DNA of 64,000 nt from B10-G9 sp964627755 (GCA_964627755.1 CAZVIH010000099.1:6311-70310), one strand, 5' to 3'. Shown: positions 25,482-35,316, counted from the first letter of the stretch. Made by a program: numbers and translations. Notes: a model not told the origin generated them from the letters alone.

Positions 25482-26906
25482 ATGAATCCGGACTACGAAA
25501 AAATCCTTAAATCAGCCCAGGATCTCCGTTGGGATATCGGGGTGGATTTCCATGAGAAGACCATGGAAGCGCTTTATACCGATGCCACCCGGATCGCAGA
25601 TCGGGCTGTGACTTATCCAGAAGAAAAACCGCGTTTTGACCTGGACCGTAGTATTGATAAACTGGTAACCAGCAGGGTGTGGGGATTTCCCCTGATGATC
25701 TTGATGTTAACCTTTGTATTCTGGTTAACGATCACTGGAGCTAATTATCCATCGAGTGTGCTGTTTTCCTTATTAATCGATAAGGTCCATCCTTTATTGA
25801 AGGCTGGCGCTGCGAGCATTGGGATGCCCTGGTGGCTGGATGGTGTTCTGATAGATGGAGCTTACCTGGCAACTGCCTGGGTAGTGAGCGTAATGCTGCC
25901 TCCCATGGCGATCTTCTTCCCTTTGTTTACCTTACTGGAAGATTTTGGTTACCTGCCCCGGGTAGCGTTTAACCTGGATCACATCTTTCGTAAAGCTGGC
26001 GCGCATGGCAAACAAGCCCTGAGCATGACCATGGGATTTGGCTGCAACGCTGCCGGAGTGATCTCCACCAGGATCATTGACAGCCCCCGGGAGAGACTGA
26101 TCGCGATCATCACTAATAACTTCTCACTCTGCAACGGGCGCTGGCCGACCCAGATCCTGATTGCTACCATCTTTATTGGAACGATGGTCCCCGCTTACCT
26201 GGGGGGATTGATATCCGCTGTCTCTGTGGTCGCAATCGCCTTGCTGGGTGTGCTTCTGACCTTTGTTGTATCCTGGGCTCTATCAAGAACGATTCTGAAG
26301 GGAGAAGTCTCTACTTTTACATTGGAACTTCCTCCCTATCGGCCTCCCCGTATCTTGCGAACACTCTATACTTCTATGATTGATCGGACCCTGGTTGTAT
26401 TATGGCGGGCTGTTGTTTTTGCACTCCCGGCCGGCATGATCCTGTGGATCTCGGCTAACCTGATGATCAGCGGTGTGAGCCTGGCGGAACATTTGGTTAA
26501 TATCCTGAATCCCTTCGGGCTGTTGCTAGGCTTGAACGGAATTATCTTAGTGGCCTATATCGTGGCTATACCTGCCAATGAGATTGTCATTCCCACTATT
26601 ATGATGTTAACCGTATTGATAACGGGCGGGAACGGAATAGGAGCAGGTTCTGGTGTTATTTTTGAACCCGAATCCGGATTGGCAACCCTGGATATACTTA
26701 CCCAGGGAGGCTGGACTTTATTAACTGGTGTGAATCTGATGCTCTTCAGCCTGATCCACAATCCTTGCAGCACTACTATATACACCATCTATAAGGAAAC
26801 TGGCAGCGCTAAATGGACCGCCATAGCATCCCTTCTGCCGATTGCAATGGGTTTTGTGATCACGTTCTTCACAGCTCAGATCTGGCGCTTGATTGCGGGG
26901 TGGTGA
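25482..26906 (+). CDS. feoB: FeoB permease-domain protein (split FeoB, C-terminal part)
   Basis: A 474-residue inner-membrane part of the ferrous iron transporter. About ten TM segments include the gate region LPRVAFNLDHIFRKAGAHGKQ, the conserved MGFGCNAAG motif and the later IVAIPANEIVIPT segment of FeoB family proteins. It begins with about 60 residues of cytosolic helical sequence equivalent to the end of the NFeoB domain. RBS AGGTG precedes the ATG at 25482. It must work with the separately encoded GTPase protein just upstream, and with FeoA domains in the preceding gene. Confidence 0.9.
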   Translation: MNPDYEKILKSAQDLRWDIGVDFHEKTMEALYTDATRIADRAVTYPEEKPRFDLDRSIDKLVTSRVWGFPLMILMLTFVFWLTITGANYPSSVLFSLLIDKVHPLLKAGAASIGMPWWLDGVLIDGAYLATAWVVSVMLPPMAIFFPLFTLLEDFGYLPRVAFNLDHIFRKAGAHGKQALSMTMGFGCNAAGVISTRIIDSPRERLIAIITNNFSLCNGRWPTQILIATIFIGTMVPAYLGGLISAVSVVAIALLGVLLTFVVSWALSRTILKGEVSTFTLELPPYRPPRILRTLYTSMIDRTLVVLWRAVVFALPAGMILWISANLMISGVSLAEHLVNILNPFGLLLGLNGIILVAYIVAIPANEIVIPTIMMLTVLITGGNGIGAGSGVIFEPESGLATLDILTQGGWTLLTGVNLMLFSLIHNPCSTTIYTIYKETGSAKWTAIASLLPIAMGFVITFFTAQIWRLIAGW

Positions 26907-27019
26907 ATATTTGATTGAGCAGCAATCAATTTGGTTCGGGGCAAAGTCACATCAGGATCACACCCACCTCGGCAAAAGGGCTAACCGTTAATCCTCTGTT
27001 ACTACCCGGAGGTAAAGGT

Positions 27020-27844
27020 ATGACCGTTTTAGAACAAACGAACCGCTTTGCTGATCTATTTGGGATAAAAATCGTTATCAACCATAGAGCCTGGCATTAC
27101 TACCGCATCGGGACGGGCGCACCCATCCTTTGGCTGACAGGTGGGCTGCGCCGGGTGGCGTCCGGATTCGCCTTCATGGAAAAGTTAGCTGCTCGCCATA
27201 CAGTCATCGCGCCTGATTACCCACCTGTGAACTCAATGGATGATTTCATTACTGCCGTCGATGCCATCTTAGAAACCGAAGATGTAGACACTTTTTCTCT
27301 TGCAGGTCAGTCTTACGGTGGAATGCTGGCTCAAGCCTATCTGGCACACAAACCTGAGGCTGTAGAACGGCTCATCCTCTCCAGTACAGGTCCTGCAGAT
27401 TACGGTAAAGCCTGGCTATTAGTGGAATATTTCTTCATTGCACTGGCGCGCTTCCTACCCGAAAAAACTGTCAAGAATATATTCATGGGTAAAATTCTCG
27501 AGATCATCACCGTGCCCGAAGCTGAGCGTGCCGAATGGGTGGCATACTTTCAGACAATGATACAAAACGATCTATCCCGTGCTGATATAATTTCGCATTT
27601 TGCCATTGCTGCCGATATGATCCGCAAGGGTATTGTCGCGCCTGCCGCTTATTGTAACTGGACAGGTCGCATCATCGTCCTTAGCGCTGAAAACGACCCG
27701 ACTCAGAGCAAAAAGGATCTCCCCCGCTACGAAAAATTATTTGGCCGTAACGTGGAATTATTTGATATGGGTAAAATGGGGCACACCGCCTTGCTTTTTA
27801 ACCCGGCTAGATACGTCGAATTACTCGAGCAGACGCTTATCTGA
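27020..27844 (+). CDS. Alpha/beta hydrolase
   Basis: A 274-residue alpha/beta-hydrolase-fold protein with nucleophile elbow GQSYGG, an oxyanion-hole region near LWLTGGLRR and a catalytic-type His in MGKMGHTALLF. An upstream open stretch from 26915 exists, but the ATG at 27020 has a strong GGAGG 7 bp before it. It follows the feo operon by about 110 bp and may be transcribed separately. The substrate is unknown. A second, only distantly similar hydrolase follows. Confidence 0.82.
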   Translation: MTVLEQTNRFADLFGIKIVINHRAWHYYRIGTGAPILWLTGGLRRVASGFAFMEKLAARHTVIAPDYPPVNSMDDFITAVDAILETEDVDTFSLAGQSYGGMLAQAYLAHKPEAVERLILSSTGPADYGKAWLLVEYFFIALARFLPEKTVKNIFMGKILEIITVPEAERAEWVAYFQTMIQNDLSRADIISHFAIAADMIRKGIVAPAAYCNWTGRIIVLSAENDPTQSKKDLPRYEKLFGRNVELFDMGKMGHTALLFNPARYVELLEQTLI

Positions 27845-28040
27845 GAAGAGATTCGGTGCAACAGGTCATGTACCGGCGAATCAGCGGACTTACTCCCGCT
27901 CCACCCAACAACCAGTTAATAGTGGAGACCGGGGGCGGAGGACGGGAAAAACCAAACCCGGCTGCGGGTACTCTGTACTGCGCTATGGGTGGTGTGCAAT
28001 GCTCATCCGTGAGGCAGTCAAGTAAATGTAAGGAGATAGA

Positions 28041-28916
28041 ATGAAATCAAGAATGGATAAGTTCTACTCTCAAATCCCAGCATCACAGAAGAAATACATT
28101 GAAGACTTTGAAACGATACATACTGAAAAAAGTGTGGATGTTAATAGTGTTGCGTGGAAATACCTGGATTCAGAGAAAGGAAAGGAAGTATTACTATTAT
28201 TGCATGGTGGGTACACAGATTACACTATGTGGATCCATCAAATTGTGGAATTTAAAGGAACATATCGGATCATAGCGCCAACCTGTCCGGTCTTGCCAGA
28301 TGCCAAGATGGAGAAATATTCAGCAGCACTGAGCAAAATATTAGAAACTGAGAATATCAAAAAAATAAATTTGATGGGATATAGTGAAGGGGGACTGATT
28401 GCGCAGTGTTTTTTGAGAGACAACCCAGGAATCGTTAACAAAGCAATATTGGGTCACACATTCTATCCCTCAACAGAAAGCAGTTATTACAAAAACGATT
28501 TTGGCTTTTTCAAGATAATGCCAGCATTCCTGACAGAAATGTTATTCAAATTACTTGCGAAACCCGACAAAGAAGAACTCGAACATGATTCGACTGAGTG
28601 GCTCGAATGGTACAAAGGCTGGTTTAGAGAACTGAAACATCAACTCACAAAGGCACAGATAATCACTCATATTGATCTTATGATGGATTTTGTTAGAAAC
28701 TATGAATTTGATGCCAGTGATTTATCAGAGTGGACCGGGAGGATGTTAATCACCGTATCAAAAGATGATGTTGTACTCAACTATTTTGATGGCATGAAGC
28801 AACTGTATCCTCAGGCTGAATACCATATGTTTGAAAAAGGACTTGGAGCGCATTCGCTGGCCTTGATCACGCCATCTGTATTCAATCAGCGGATAGCAGC
28901 GTTTTTGGGAAAATGA
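28041..28916 (+). CDS. Alpha/beta hydrolase, AT-rich gene
   Basis: A 291-residue alpha/beta hydrolase with HGG oxyanion motif (LLLLHGGYTDYTMW), nucleophile elbow GYSEGG, and a likely catalytic His in GLGAHSLAL. RBS AAGGAG is 5 bp before the ATG. The gene is noticeably richer in A/T and in codons such as ATA, AAA and AGA than its neighbours, which hints at horizontal acquisition or different mutation pressure. It resembles the preceding hydrolase in layout but little in sequence. The substrate is unknown. Confidence 0.82.
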   Translation: MKSRMDKFYSQIPASQKKYIEDFETIHTEKSVDVNSVAWKYLDSEKGKEVLLLLHGGYTDYTMWIHQIVEFKGTYRIIAPTCPVLPDAKMEKYSAALSKILETENIKKINLMGYSEGGLIAQCFLRDNPGIVNKAILGHTFYPSTESSYYKNDFGFFKIMPAFLTEMLFKLLAKPDKEELEHDSTEWLEWYKGWFRELKHQLTKAQIITHIDLMMDFVRNYEFDASDLSEWTGRMLITVSKDDVVLNYFDGMKQLYPQAEYHMFEKGLGAHSLALITPSVFNQRIAAFLGK

Positions 28917-29062
28917 CTCCCAGGCTGCCTTACCAGTCATTACCCTGACTACAGCCGGGTTAGGCGGGTGAGTGCCGCGATTTTAATCAATTCAGTCTGG
29001 GTGAAATTGGCCTTTAGGTTCGCACCGAAACGCCAGGTTATGTAAACATAAGGAATTTTGTT

Positions 29063-29620
29063 ATGAAATTCTTCCCTGCATTTCACCTCGGTTGGCTGAA
29101 CGGCTGGCTGCTGTTATCCCTGCTGGTTCTTACTGACATCGTCCTCTTCCTGGCTTTCCAGAGCAAGGTTGTAAAGAGATTATTTGACCGTTCCGGCTGG
29201 ACCAGGCGCCAGAAGATCCTCACGGTCATTGGAAAGATGCTGGCTCTTTTTCTGATTGTGATCATTATCATGACACCCCTCAAACTGGGTTCGCCGGTGT
29301 TGATCATTGGTTGTGTATTGGTCGCCCTGGGCCTGGTTGGATTGATAAAGGCATTATTTGATTTCAAGAGCGCGCCAACTGGCCAACCAGCTACCAGGGG
29401 TATATACAGGATTACTCGACATCCACAGATCATGGCTGCTTCGTTGGTGCTCCTGGGCACCACTGTCGCTATTGGATCGTGGTCTGGTTTGATCGTTTTA
29501 TTGATTTCCCGCATACTGCTTAACGCGAATCTGGTCGCAGAAGAGGAAGTCTGCCTGCGGGCATTTGGGAGTGTTTATCAGGAGTATTTGGACCATACCC
29601 CTCGTTATATATTGTTTTAA
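29063..29620 (+). CDS. Membrane methyltransferase (ICMT/PEMT family)
   Basis: A 185-residue integral membrane protein with about four to five TM helices. The C-terminal half has the isoprenylcysteine/phospholipid methyltransferase pattern: GIYRITRHPQ (SAM-binding region), then a TM hairpin, then EEEVCLRAFGSVYQEYLDHTPR. Family members transfer methyl groups to membrane-embedded substrates. The substrate here is not predictable. A bidirectional terminator follows. Confidence 0.8.
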   Translation: MKFFPAFHLGWLNGWLLLSLLVLTDIVLFLAFQSKVVKRLFDRSGWTRRQKILTVIGKMLALFLIVIIIMTPLKLGSPVLIIGCVLVALGLVGLIKALFDFKSAPTGQPATRGIYRITRHPQIMAASLVLLGTTVAIGSWSGLIVLLISRILLNANLVAEEEVCLRAFGSVYQEYLDHTPRYILF

Positions 29621-29649
29621 AGGAAGGACTTTAACCCTTCCATTCAATG

Positions 29650-29681
29650 AAAAAAAGAAGCCAGAACTGGCTTCTTTTTTT
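29650..29681. terminator. Bidirectional intrinsic terminator
   Basis: AGAAGCCA-GAAC-TGGCTTCT flanked by runs of A (upstream) and T (downstream) between the convergent methyltransferase and ferredoxin genes. Confidence 0.85.
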
Positions 29682-29695
29682 CTCACAGAAAAGAG

Positions 29696-29738
29696 GGCGA
29701 CCCACCCCGTCGATTCCGCTCCGGGTAAGTGGGTCGTC
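29696..29738 (-). terminator. Second hairpin, likely ferredoxin terminator
   Basis: GGCGACCCAC (29696-29705) pairs with GTGGGTCGTC (29729-29738) with one G-U pair; the minus strand continues CTCTTTTCT. It lies just after the ferredoxin stop. Confidence 0.6.
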
Positions 29739-29766
29739 CTGGTTATTGTTACAAGAATTAAAACGG

Positions 29767-30177
29767 TTAATCTAAAGCGTCGTACCCGGGACCATCAGTA
29801 AAGTAGTCTTCGTTGGCCTGAATGGCGGGGGTGAGGTCAACAACTTCACCCTCATCCAGAACACGGGTTGCCTTGAGTACCCAGGTGACACCATTGACAT
29901 CCTCAGACTCAAATTCCTCGGTATAACCTTCGGTTCCGACCGGCATATTCAGGCGCTCATCGCCGTAGGCTTCGTAGGCGGAAGGGACTTCATCTTCCAT
30001 ATAAATGGCTTCATAGGGGCATTCTGGTGCACAGGCACCACAATCGATGCAGGTTTCTGGATCAATATAATAATTGGGATGTTCTTCCACTGGTTTTCCG
30101 GGCACAATGCATTCTGTTGGACAAACTTCCACACAGCTGCCATCGTGCAAGCAGAAACTTGTGATTACATGAGTCAT
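29767..30177 (-). CDS. Ferredoxin with two Fe-S clusters
   Basis: A 136-residue soluble electron carrier. Cluster 1 ligands come from C9-x5-C15-x3-C19-x3-C23 (CLHDGSCVEVCP), an arrangement seen in 7Fe-type ferredoxins; cluster 2 is a standard CIDCGACAPECP motif. The C-terminal 80 residues are acidic and unlike the compact clostridial ferredoxins. RBS GGAGG lies before the ATG. It is monocistronic, flanked by terminators, and divergent from the EamA transporter. Confidence 0.9.
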   Translation of the reverse strand: MTHVITSFCLHDGSCVEVCPTECIVPGKPVEEHPNYYIDPETCIDCGACAPECPYEAIYMEDEVPSAYEAYGDERLNMPVGTEGYTEEFESEDVNGVTWVLKATRVLDEGEVVDLTPAIQANEDYFTDGPGYDALD

Positions 30178-30339
30178 GACATTCCTCCAGGATATTTGGT
30201 TTTAATGAGTATATCTTAAAAACAATCTAGCTGCTGTATAATAAACTCTCTAGCATGGAATTGTAGTCCCCGATTTTTTCTTTGTCAAGAAAAAATGGCC
30301 AGTAGTAAACTTTCTTTTTTAAAAGAGGTTACATTCTTC

Positions 30340-31293
30340 ATGAAAAAGGACGCTATCCATCCTGCTGCACCCTACCTATTAGTCCCGGTTGGTATTGTTG
30401 CAGTATCCACGGCTTCACTTCTGATCCGATTCTCCCAGGAATATGTTCCCTCAATTACCATAGCGGCTTTTCGCCTGGGATTGGCCGCCTTGATCCTGCT
30501 TCCATACACCCTTCTCAAATACAACCGTGAGATCAGGCGTTTATCCTGGGATGACCTTAAATTTGCCTTGCTGGCAGGCTTTTTGCTGGCGGTCCATTTT
30601 GCTTCCTGGATCACATCGCTGGAATTTACATCTGTGGCGAGTTCTGTTGTGCTGGTGACTACAACGCCCCTATGGGTCGCGCTGCTGGCACCCTTTTTCC
30701 TGGGAGAAAAGACTCCCCGGATTGCCTTCATTGGAATGGTTATCGCTTTGCTGGGAGGTTTCATCATCGCACTCAGTGATGTTTGTTTTTGGCTGCCTGG
30801 AGGGATCAGCTGCCAGGGTGGACTTGGAGATTTGAGATCAAAAACACTTCTGGGTGATTTACTGGCCTTGTTTGGCGCAATCGCTGCGGCATCCTACTTG
30901 ATGATTGGTAAACACCTGAGGAGCAAGATCTCGCTGACGCCCTATATATTCCTGGTTTTTAGCGCCTCAGCGATTTTCCTTGTGGGTGCTATGCTGATCA
31001 TGGAAGGAGTTCCCCCGATCTATCCCGGGAAGGTATATCTCTGGTTGTTTTTATTGGCTTTAGTGCCCCAGCTGCTGGGGCACTCTATCTTCAACTGGTC
31101 CTTAAAATATCTCCCAACCGGATATGTTGCTGTTAACCTGCTGGGGGAACCTGTTGGGTCAACCATCTTAGCCTATTTCTTCCTGAATGAGACACCCCCG
31201 GCTGTAAAAATAATTGGTGCTATACTTATTTTAGCCGGGATTGGGTTGACGATTTTCCGGCAAACATCACAAATAAATGCGGAGCTTTCCTAG
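30340..31293 (+). CDS. EamA/DMT-family transporter
   Basis: A 317-residue inner-membrane protein of the drug/metabolite transporter superfamily, with about ten TM helices in two EamA repeats (about 10-145 and 175-310). Typical segments are the first-repeat end TTTPLWVALLAPFFLGEK and the second-repeat LGEPVGSTILAYFFLNE. The frame is open from an ATG at 30295, but the ATG at 30340 has AGAGG upstream and gives the usual short N-terminus; the longer start remains possible. It leads into ftsK, whose RBS overlaps its stop codon. The substrate is unknown. Confidence 0.85.
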   Translation: MKKDAIHPAAPYLLVPVGIVAVSTASLLIRFSQEYVPSITIAAFRLGLAALILLPYTLLKYNREIRRLSWDDLKFALLAGFLLAVHFASWITSLEFTSVASSVVLVTTTPLWVALLAPFFLGEKTPRIAFIGMVIALLGGFIIALSDVCFWLPGGISCQGGLGDLRSKTLLGDLLALFGAIAAASYLMIGKHLRSKISLTPYIFLVFSASAIFLVGAMLIMEGVPPIYPGKVYLWLFLLALVPQLLGHSIFNWSLKYLPTGYVAVNLLGEPVGSTILAYFFLNETPPAVKIIGAILILAGIGLTIFRQTSQINAELS

Positions 31294-31301
31294 GAGTATC
31301 T

Positions 31302-33515
31302 GTGGTGAATAATCAGGACCCCCGCAATATTAGAGATATCTTGGACACGCTGACCGAACAAAGCAAGTCCTTTCAAGGGATCTGGAAACGCGTAAAAAAT
31401 TACGGTTGGGATATTCTTGGTATCCTGCTGATAGCTTTTTCTGTGATGGTTTTGATCGCTACTCTCTTTCCCAGTCAGGTTGCCGGTTCGGCATTATTAA
31501 AATGGACCAATTTCATTCGTTTTGGCCTGGGATGGGGGAGTATTTTTGTGGTTGCCTCCGGGATCATTCTGGGCATCTGGATGTTAAAGAAGCAAGCTGG
31601 TGAACCTTATTCGGTCATTTGGGTCAGAATTTTTGCCATGGAAGGAGCGATTTTTGCTCTGATTGCCTTGTTTACAGTTATTGGCGGTCATTCCCTGACC
31701 CGGGCCAGGGAAGGATTGGATGGCGGATTGGTGGGATGGGGGTTGGTGGAAGCGGTCTCAAGCCTGATTGGATTGTTCTGGACCGGAGCCCTGGCCTTCC
31801 TTTTTGCCCTGATTGGTGCGGTAATCGGCCTGGGTTTTACAGAACAAGTCAGAGAACAATTGGATCTAATGCGGGATCCAGCAATACCTGCTGGACTGGA
31901 CCAGCTTCTGGATGATGAATCAGTAAAAACCCCTGTTCTTACACAACAAGATAAAACTTCTCCTGCTAAACGCACTCAAAAAATCCCTCCGGAATTTCGG
32001 AAACAATTCAAGGTAGATTTAAAGCAAGATAAACCGCTTAAGACACCCCCCAGGGACAATGCTTTGCCATCCCTGGATCTGCTGATCACAGGGAAATCAT
32101 TTAAGCCCAATCAAAGGCATATCAATACCTCGGCAGGAATAATTGAAAAGACCCTGGCGGAATTTGGCATCCCAGCCCAGGTGGTTGGATTTCAGGTTGG
32201 ACCGACGGTGACCCAGTTTGCGGTTAAACCTGGCTACCTGAACGGAGCGGAGGATGACGCAGACGAGGAACGGAAACGAGTACGAGTATCGCGGATCACC
32301 TCCCTCAAGAATGATCTGGCTCTGGCTTTATCTGCCACCCAGTTAAGAATAGAAGCCCCGGTCCCGGGCAGATCTTATGTTGGCATTGAAGTTCCCAACG
32401 AAAAATCTTTTCTGGTCACTTTGCGGTCGGTGATGGAATCTGAGGCCTTTTATAATGTGGAATCTCCCCTGGCAATCGCTCTGGGCAGTGATGTGTCTGG
32501 CGAACCTGTTGTGGCTGACTTGGCAAGCATGCCCCACCTGCTGATCGCCGGGACTACCGGATCGGGTAAATCGGTTTGCATAACCTCCCTTACTACTTGC
32601 CTGGTGATGAACAACACACCAGAAGAATTGAAGCTGGTGATGATTGATCCCAAGATGGTTGAGCTGGTTCGTTTTAATGGCCTGCCGCACCTCTTCGGCC
32701 AGGTAGAAACCGATCTGGAGCGTATCCTGGGTGTGCTGCATTGGGTAGTTGGTGAAATGGATCGCCGCTACCGGGTTTTGGACGAGACCAGATCCCGGAA
32801 TATTGATACCTATAATAACAAGATTCGAAAAAAGAAAGAGGGAGAGATCATGCCGCGGATCGTAGTGATGATCGACGAGCTGGCTGATCTGATGATGATG
32901 GCCCCAGCTCAAACCGAGTTCACCCTGGTGCGTCTGGCCCAGATGGCACGGGCGGTGGGCATTCACCTGGTTGTCGCAACCCAGCGCCCCAGCACCGATG
33001 TGGTCACCGGTTTGATCAAAGCCAATTTCCCGGCCAGAATGTCCTTTGCGGTGGCTTCCTCTGTAGACTCCAGAGTTGTGCTGGATATGAACGGGGCAGA
33101 ATCCCTGCTTGGAAACGGTGATATGCTCTACCTCTCTCCTGAAGCTGCAAATCCTGTCCGAACTCAGGGCTGCTGGGTGACTCCGGAAGAACTGGATCGG
33201 GTGATCAAAGCCTGGAGGGAAATTTCTGATATTGAACCAGAAGAACTGATCATCCCACCCTGGGAAAAGACAATTGATGAGAAAGCCGAATTGGATGAAT
33301 ATGATGATCTCATTAAAGACGCTTTCCGAATTGTACGTGATTCCCAGCGGGCATCAACATCTTTGATCCAGCGTAAACTACGCATTGGATACCCCCGGGC
33401 AGCTCGGCTGATGGATGAATTATCAGCTCTGGGTTATGTAGGTCCATCCAAAGGCAGCGGGATAGAAAGGGAAGTGTTTATTGCCTCTGATGAGGAATTC
33501 GGGGAAAATTACTAG
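31302..33515 (+). CDS. ftsK: FtsK/SpoIIIE DNA translocase
   Basis: A 737-residue septal DNA pump that moves chromosome ends during division. Four TM helices lie in the first ~180 residues, a linker follows, then the alpha domain and the RecA-like motor with Walker A GTTGSGKS and Walker B VVMIDELADLMM, and a C-terminal winged-helix gamma domain (about 670-730, with SLIQRKLRIGYPRAARLMDE) that reads orienting sequences. It starts at GTG 31302 (a second GTG follows directly), with GGAG of the RBS overlapping the preceding stop. It heads a plus-strand group with lgt and an ABC exporter. Confidence 0.93.
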   Translation: MVNNQDPRNIRDILDTLTEQSKSFQGIWKRVKNYGWDILGILLIAFSVMVLIATLFPSQVAGSALLKWTNFIRFGLGWGSIFVVASGIILGIWMLKKQAGEPYSVIWVRIFAMEGAIFALIALFTVIGGHSLTRAREGLDGGLVGWGLVEAVSSLIGLFWTGALAFLFALIGAVIGLGFTEQVREQLDLMRDPAIPAGLDQLLDDESVKTPVLTQQDKTSPAKRTQKIPPEFRKQFKVDLKQDKPLKTPPRDNALPSLDLLITGKSFKPNQRHINTSAGIIEKTLAEFGIPAQVVGFQVGPTVTQFAVKPGYLNGAEDDADEERKRVRVSRITSLKNDLALALSATQLRIEAPVPGRSYVGIEVPNEKSFLVTLRSVMESEAFYNVESPLAIALGSDVSGEPVVADLASMPHLLIAGTTGSGKSVCITSLTTCLVMNNTPEELKLVMIDPKMVELVRFNGLPHLFGQVETDLERILGVLHWVVGEMDRRYRVLDETRSRNIDTYNNKIRKKKEGEIMPRIVVMIDELADLMMMAPAQTEFTLVRLAQMARAVGIHLVVATQRPSTDVVTGLIKANFPARMSFAVASSVDSRVVLDMNGAESLLGNGDMLYLSPEAANPVRTQGCWVTPEELDRVIKAWREISDIEPEELIIPPWEKTIDEKAELDEYDDLIKDAFRIVRDSQRASTSLIQRKLRIGYPRAARLMDELSALGYVGPSKGSGIEREVFIASDEEFGENY

Positions 33516-33565
33516 GCGGCGAAGTTCTGTTTTAATCCGAATCATTTACTTCAAAAGGATCTATA

Positions 33566-34378
33566 ATGCCAACTGGTTTTAAGCTGGGAGCCTTTACCAT
33601 CCATTATTACGCCCTTCTGATCCTGCTGGGAATTCTTTTAGGGTTATTGTTAACCTGGAGGCGAGCGATCAGTCGTGGAAAATCGATCGATTTCCTGATC
33701 GATGCTTTACCCTGGGTCTTTGTTGGGGGTGTTGTGGGCGCCCGTATCTGGCATATTTTATCCCCACCACAGTCAATGGTCGCACATGGAATCACCACCC
33801 GCTATTATCTGACCCATCTGCTGGAAGCCATTGCCATCTGGAAAGGAGGGATCGGTATCATTGGTGCAATGGCAGGAGGGGGTTTGGCTCTCTGGATATA
33901 TTCCAGGAAAAGAGCTGTACAGCTTGATGAATGGTTGGATATCATTGCACCTGGATTGGCGCTGGCCCAGTCGATTGGCCGCTGGGGTAACTTCATCAAC
34001 CAGGAGGTCTATGGCCTGCCAAGCAACCTGCCCTGGGCTATATTTATTGACCCCCAGCACAGAATGCCCGGTTATGCCGATTTTTCAACCTACCATCCAC
34101 TGTTTTTTTATGAAGCCATCTGGAGTTTCCTGAATATGTTATTCATCCTCTGGATCGGTAGAAAGTATAAAAAACAGCTCAAAACAGGCAGCCTTTTCCT
34201 GATTTACCTGATATTTTATGGAGTGGGAAGGGTTGGCCTGGAATTCCTGCGTCTGGATGTTTCCACCTGGCAAGGGGTCAATCTTAACCAAACTGCAATG
34301 TTGGTGGTGGTTATCACAGCCTGTTTTCTGCTTTATAATCGCCAGAAAGATAAGTATGAGGCACCTGAACAGGTATGA
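33566..34378 (+). CDS. lgt: Prolipoprotein diacylglyceryl transferase
   Basis: A 270-residue inner-membrane enzyme that adds diacylglycerol to the lipobox cysteine of prolipoproteins, the first step of lipoprotein maturation. About seven TM segments and the signature GRWGNFINQEVYG are visible, along with an upstream GGVVGARIWHI segment containing the conserved Arg. The ATG-TGA overlap (4 bp) couples it to the ABC ATPase. The second maturation enzyme, lspA, is encoded 4 kb downstream, and a lipoprotein substrate (LysM, 59043-59684) is in this window. Confidence 0.95.
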   Translation: MPTGFKLGAFTIHYYALLILLGILLGLLLTWRRAISRGKSIDFLIDALPWVFVGGVVGARIWHILSPPQSMVAHGITTRYYLTHLLEAIAIWKGGIGIIGAMAGGGLALWIYSRKRAVQLDEWLDIIAPGLALAQSIGRWGNFINQEVYGLPSNLPWAIFIDPQHRMPGYADFSTYHPLFFYEAIWSFLNMLFILWIGRKYKKQLKTGSLFLIYLIFYGVGRVGLEFLRLDVSTWQGVNLNQTAMLVVVITACFLLYNRQKDKYEAPEQV

Positions 34379-35316
34379 TCCTTACTGAAAACCTTACGAA
34401 AAATTTCAAAGATTTCTGTGCTGTGGACGGCGTTAACCTGCATGTGAATGCTGGCAAGGTCCTGGCTCTTTTGGGGCCCAATGGGGCCGGAAAAACAACT
34501 ACCGTGCGCATGTTGACCACGGTACTACGGCCCAGCAGTGGTACGGCTCGGGTGGCTGGTTATGATGTGCAGGAGAATCCGGGAAAAGTTCGAGGGTCTG
34601 TAGGTGTATTGACTGAGGATCACGGTCTGTATGACCGGATGCATATGGTGGAATACCTTGATTTCTTCGGTAAGATTTATGATATGCCGGACGGAATGAG
34701 AGAGCAGCGCATCCTGCATTTGCTGGAAAAATTCGATCTGCTGGATTCGAGAGACCGCCGCATCGGGAAATTTTCCAAAGGCATGCGCCAGAAATTATCC
34801 CTGGCTAGATCGCTGTTGCACTCTCCCCCCGTTTTACTACTGGATGAACCTACATCTGCAATGGATCCTGCCAGCGCCCGCCTGGTGAGAAATGCCATTA
34901 AAACCCTGCGCTCGGAGGACCGGGCCATTATTGTCTGCACCCACAACCTGGCCGAAGCAGAAGAATTGGCCGATTCGATTGCAATCATCCGCTCTGGTAA
35001 AATCATCGCCCACGGCACAGCCGCGGAATTAAAAGAACACCTGCTGGGCCCCGGTGAATACCGGATCCAGCTGGCTGAACCCCTGGACGGCAGAACTCTG
35101 CCCCTACCAGCAGAAGTTGAGATCACAAAAAAAGGAGAAGACTGGTTTACATTCAGTGTCGAGAAAGCCCAGCAGACCAATCCGATGTTAATTCAGAATC
35201 TGGTTGCGACCGGCTACGCTGTGGTCAAACTGGAGGAGATCCAACGCAGTCTGGAATCGGTCTATTTGCAGGCAGTTAACCAGACCACAAATAAGGGAGG
35301 GGGAGATGTGGACTGA
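34375..35316 (+). CDS. ABC transporter ATP-binding protein (ABC-2 type)
   Basis: A 313-residue ATPase subunit with Walker A LGPNGAGKTTT, signature GKFSKGMRQK (degenerate for LSGGQ), Walker B VLLLDEPTSAMDP and a switch His in CTHNLAEAEELAD. The C-terminal ~80 residues are a regulatory extension typical of drug/lipid or sodium exporters. It overlaps lgt by 4 bp and the permease gene by 11 bp, so they are translated together. Transport direction is probably export; the cargo is unknown. Confidence 0.92.
   Translation: MILTENLTKNFKDFCAVDGVNLHVNAGKVLALLGPNGAGKTTTVRMLTTVLRPSSGTARVAGYDVQENPGKVRGSVGVLTEDHGLYDRMHMVEYLDFFGKIYDMPDGMREQRILHLLEKFDLLDSRDRRIGKFSKGMRQKLSLARSLLHSPPVLLLDEPTSAMDPASARLVRNAIKTLRSEDRAIIVCTHNLAEAEELADSIAIIRSGKIIAHGTAAELKEHLLGPGEYRIQLAEPLDGRTLPLPAEVEITKKGEDWFTFSVEKAQQTNPMLIQNLVATGYAVVKLEEIQRSLESVYLQAVNQTTNKGGGDVD

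Noticed and set aside
25400..25500. Frameshift joining the two FeoB parts
   Set aside because: The permease gene has its own RBS and start, and nothing suggests slippage; the split looks genuine.
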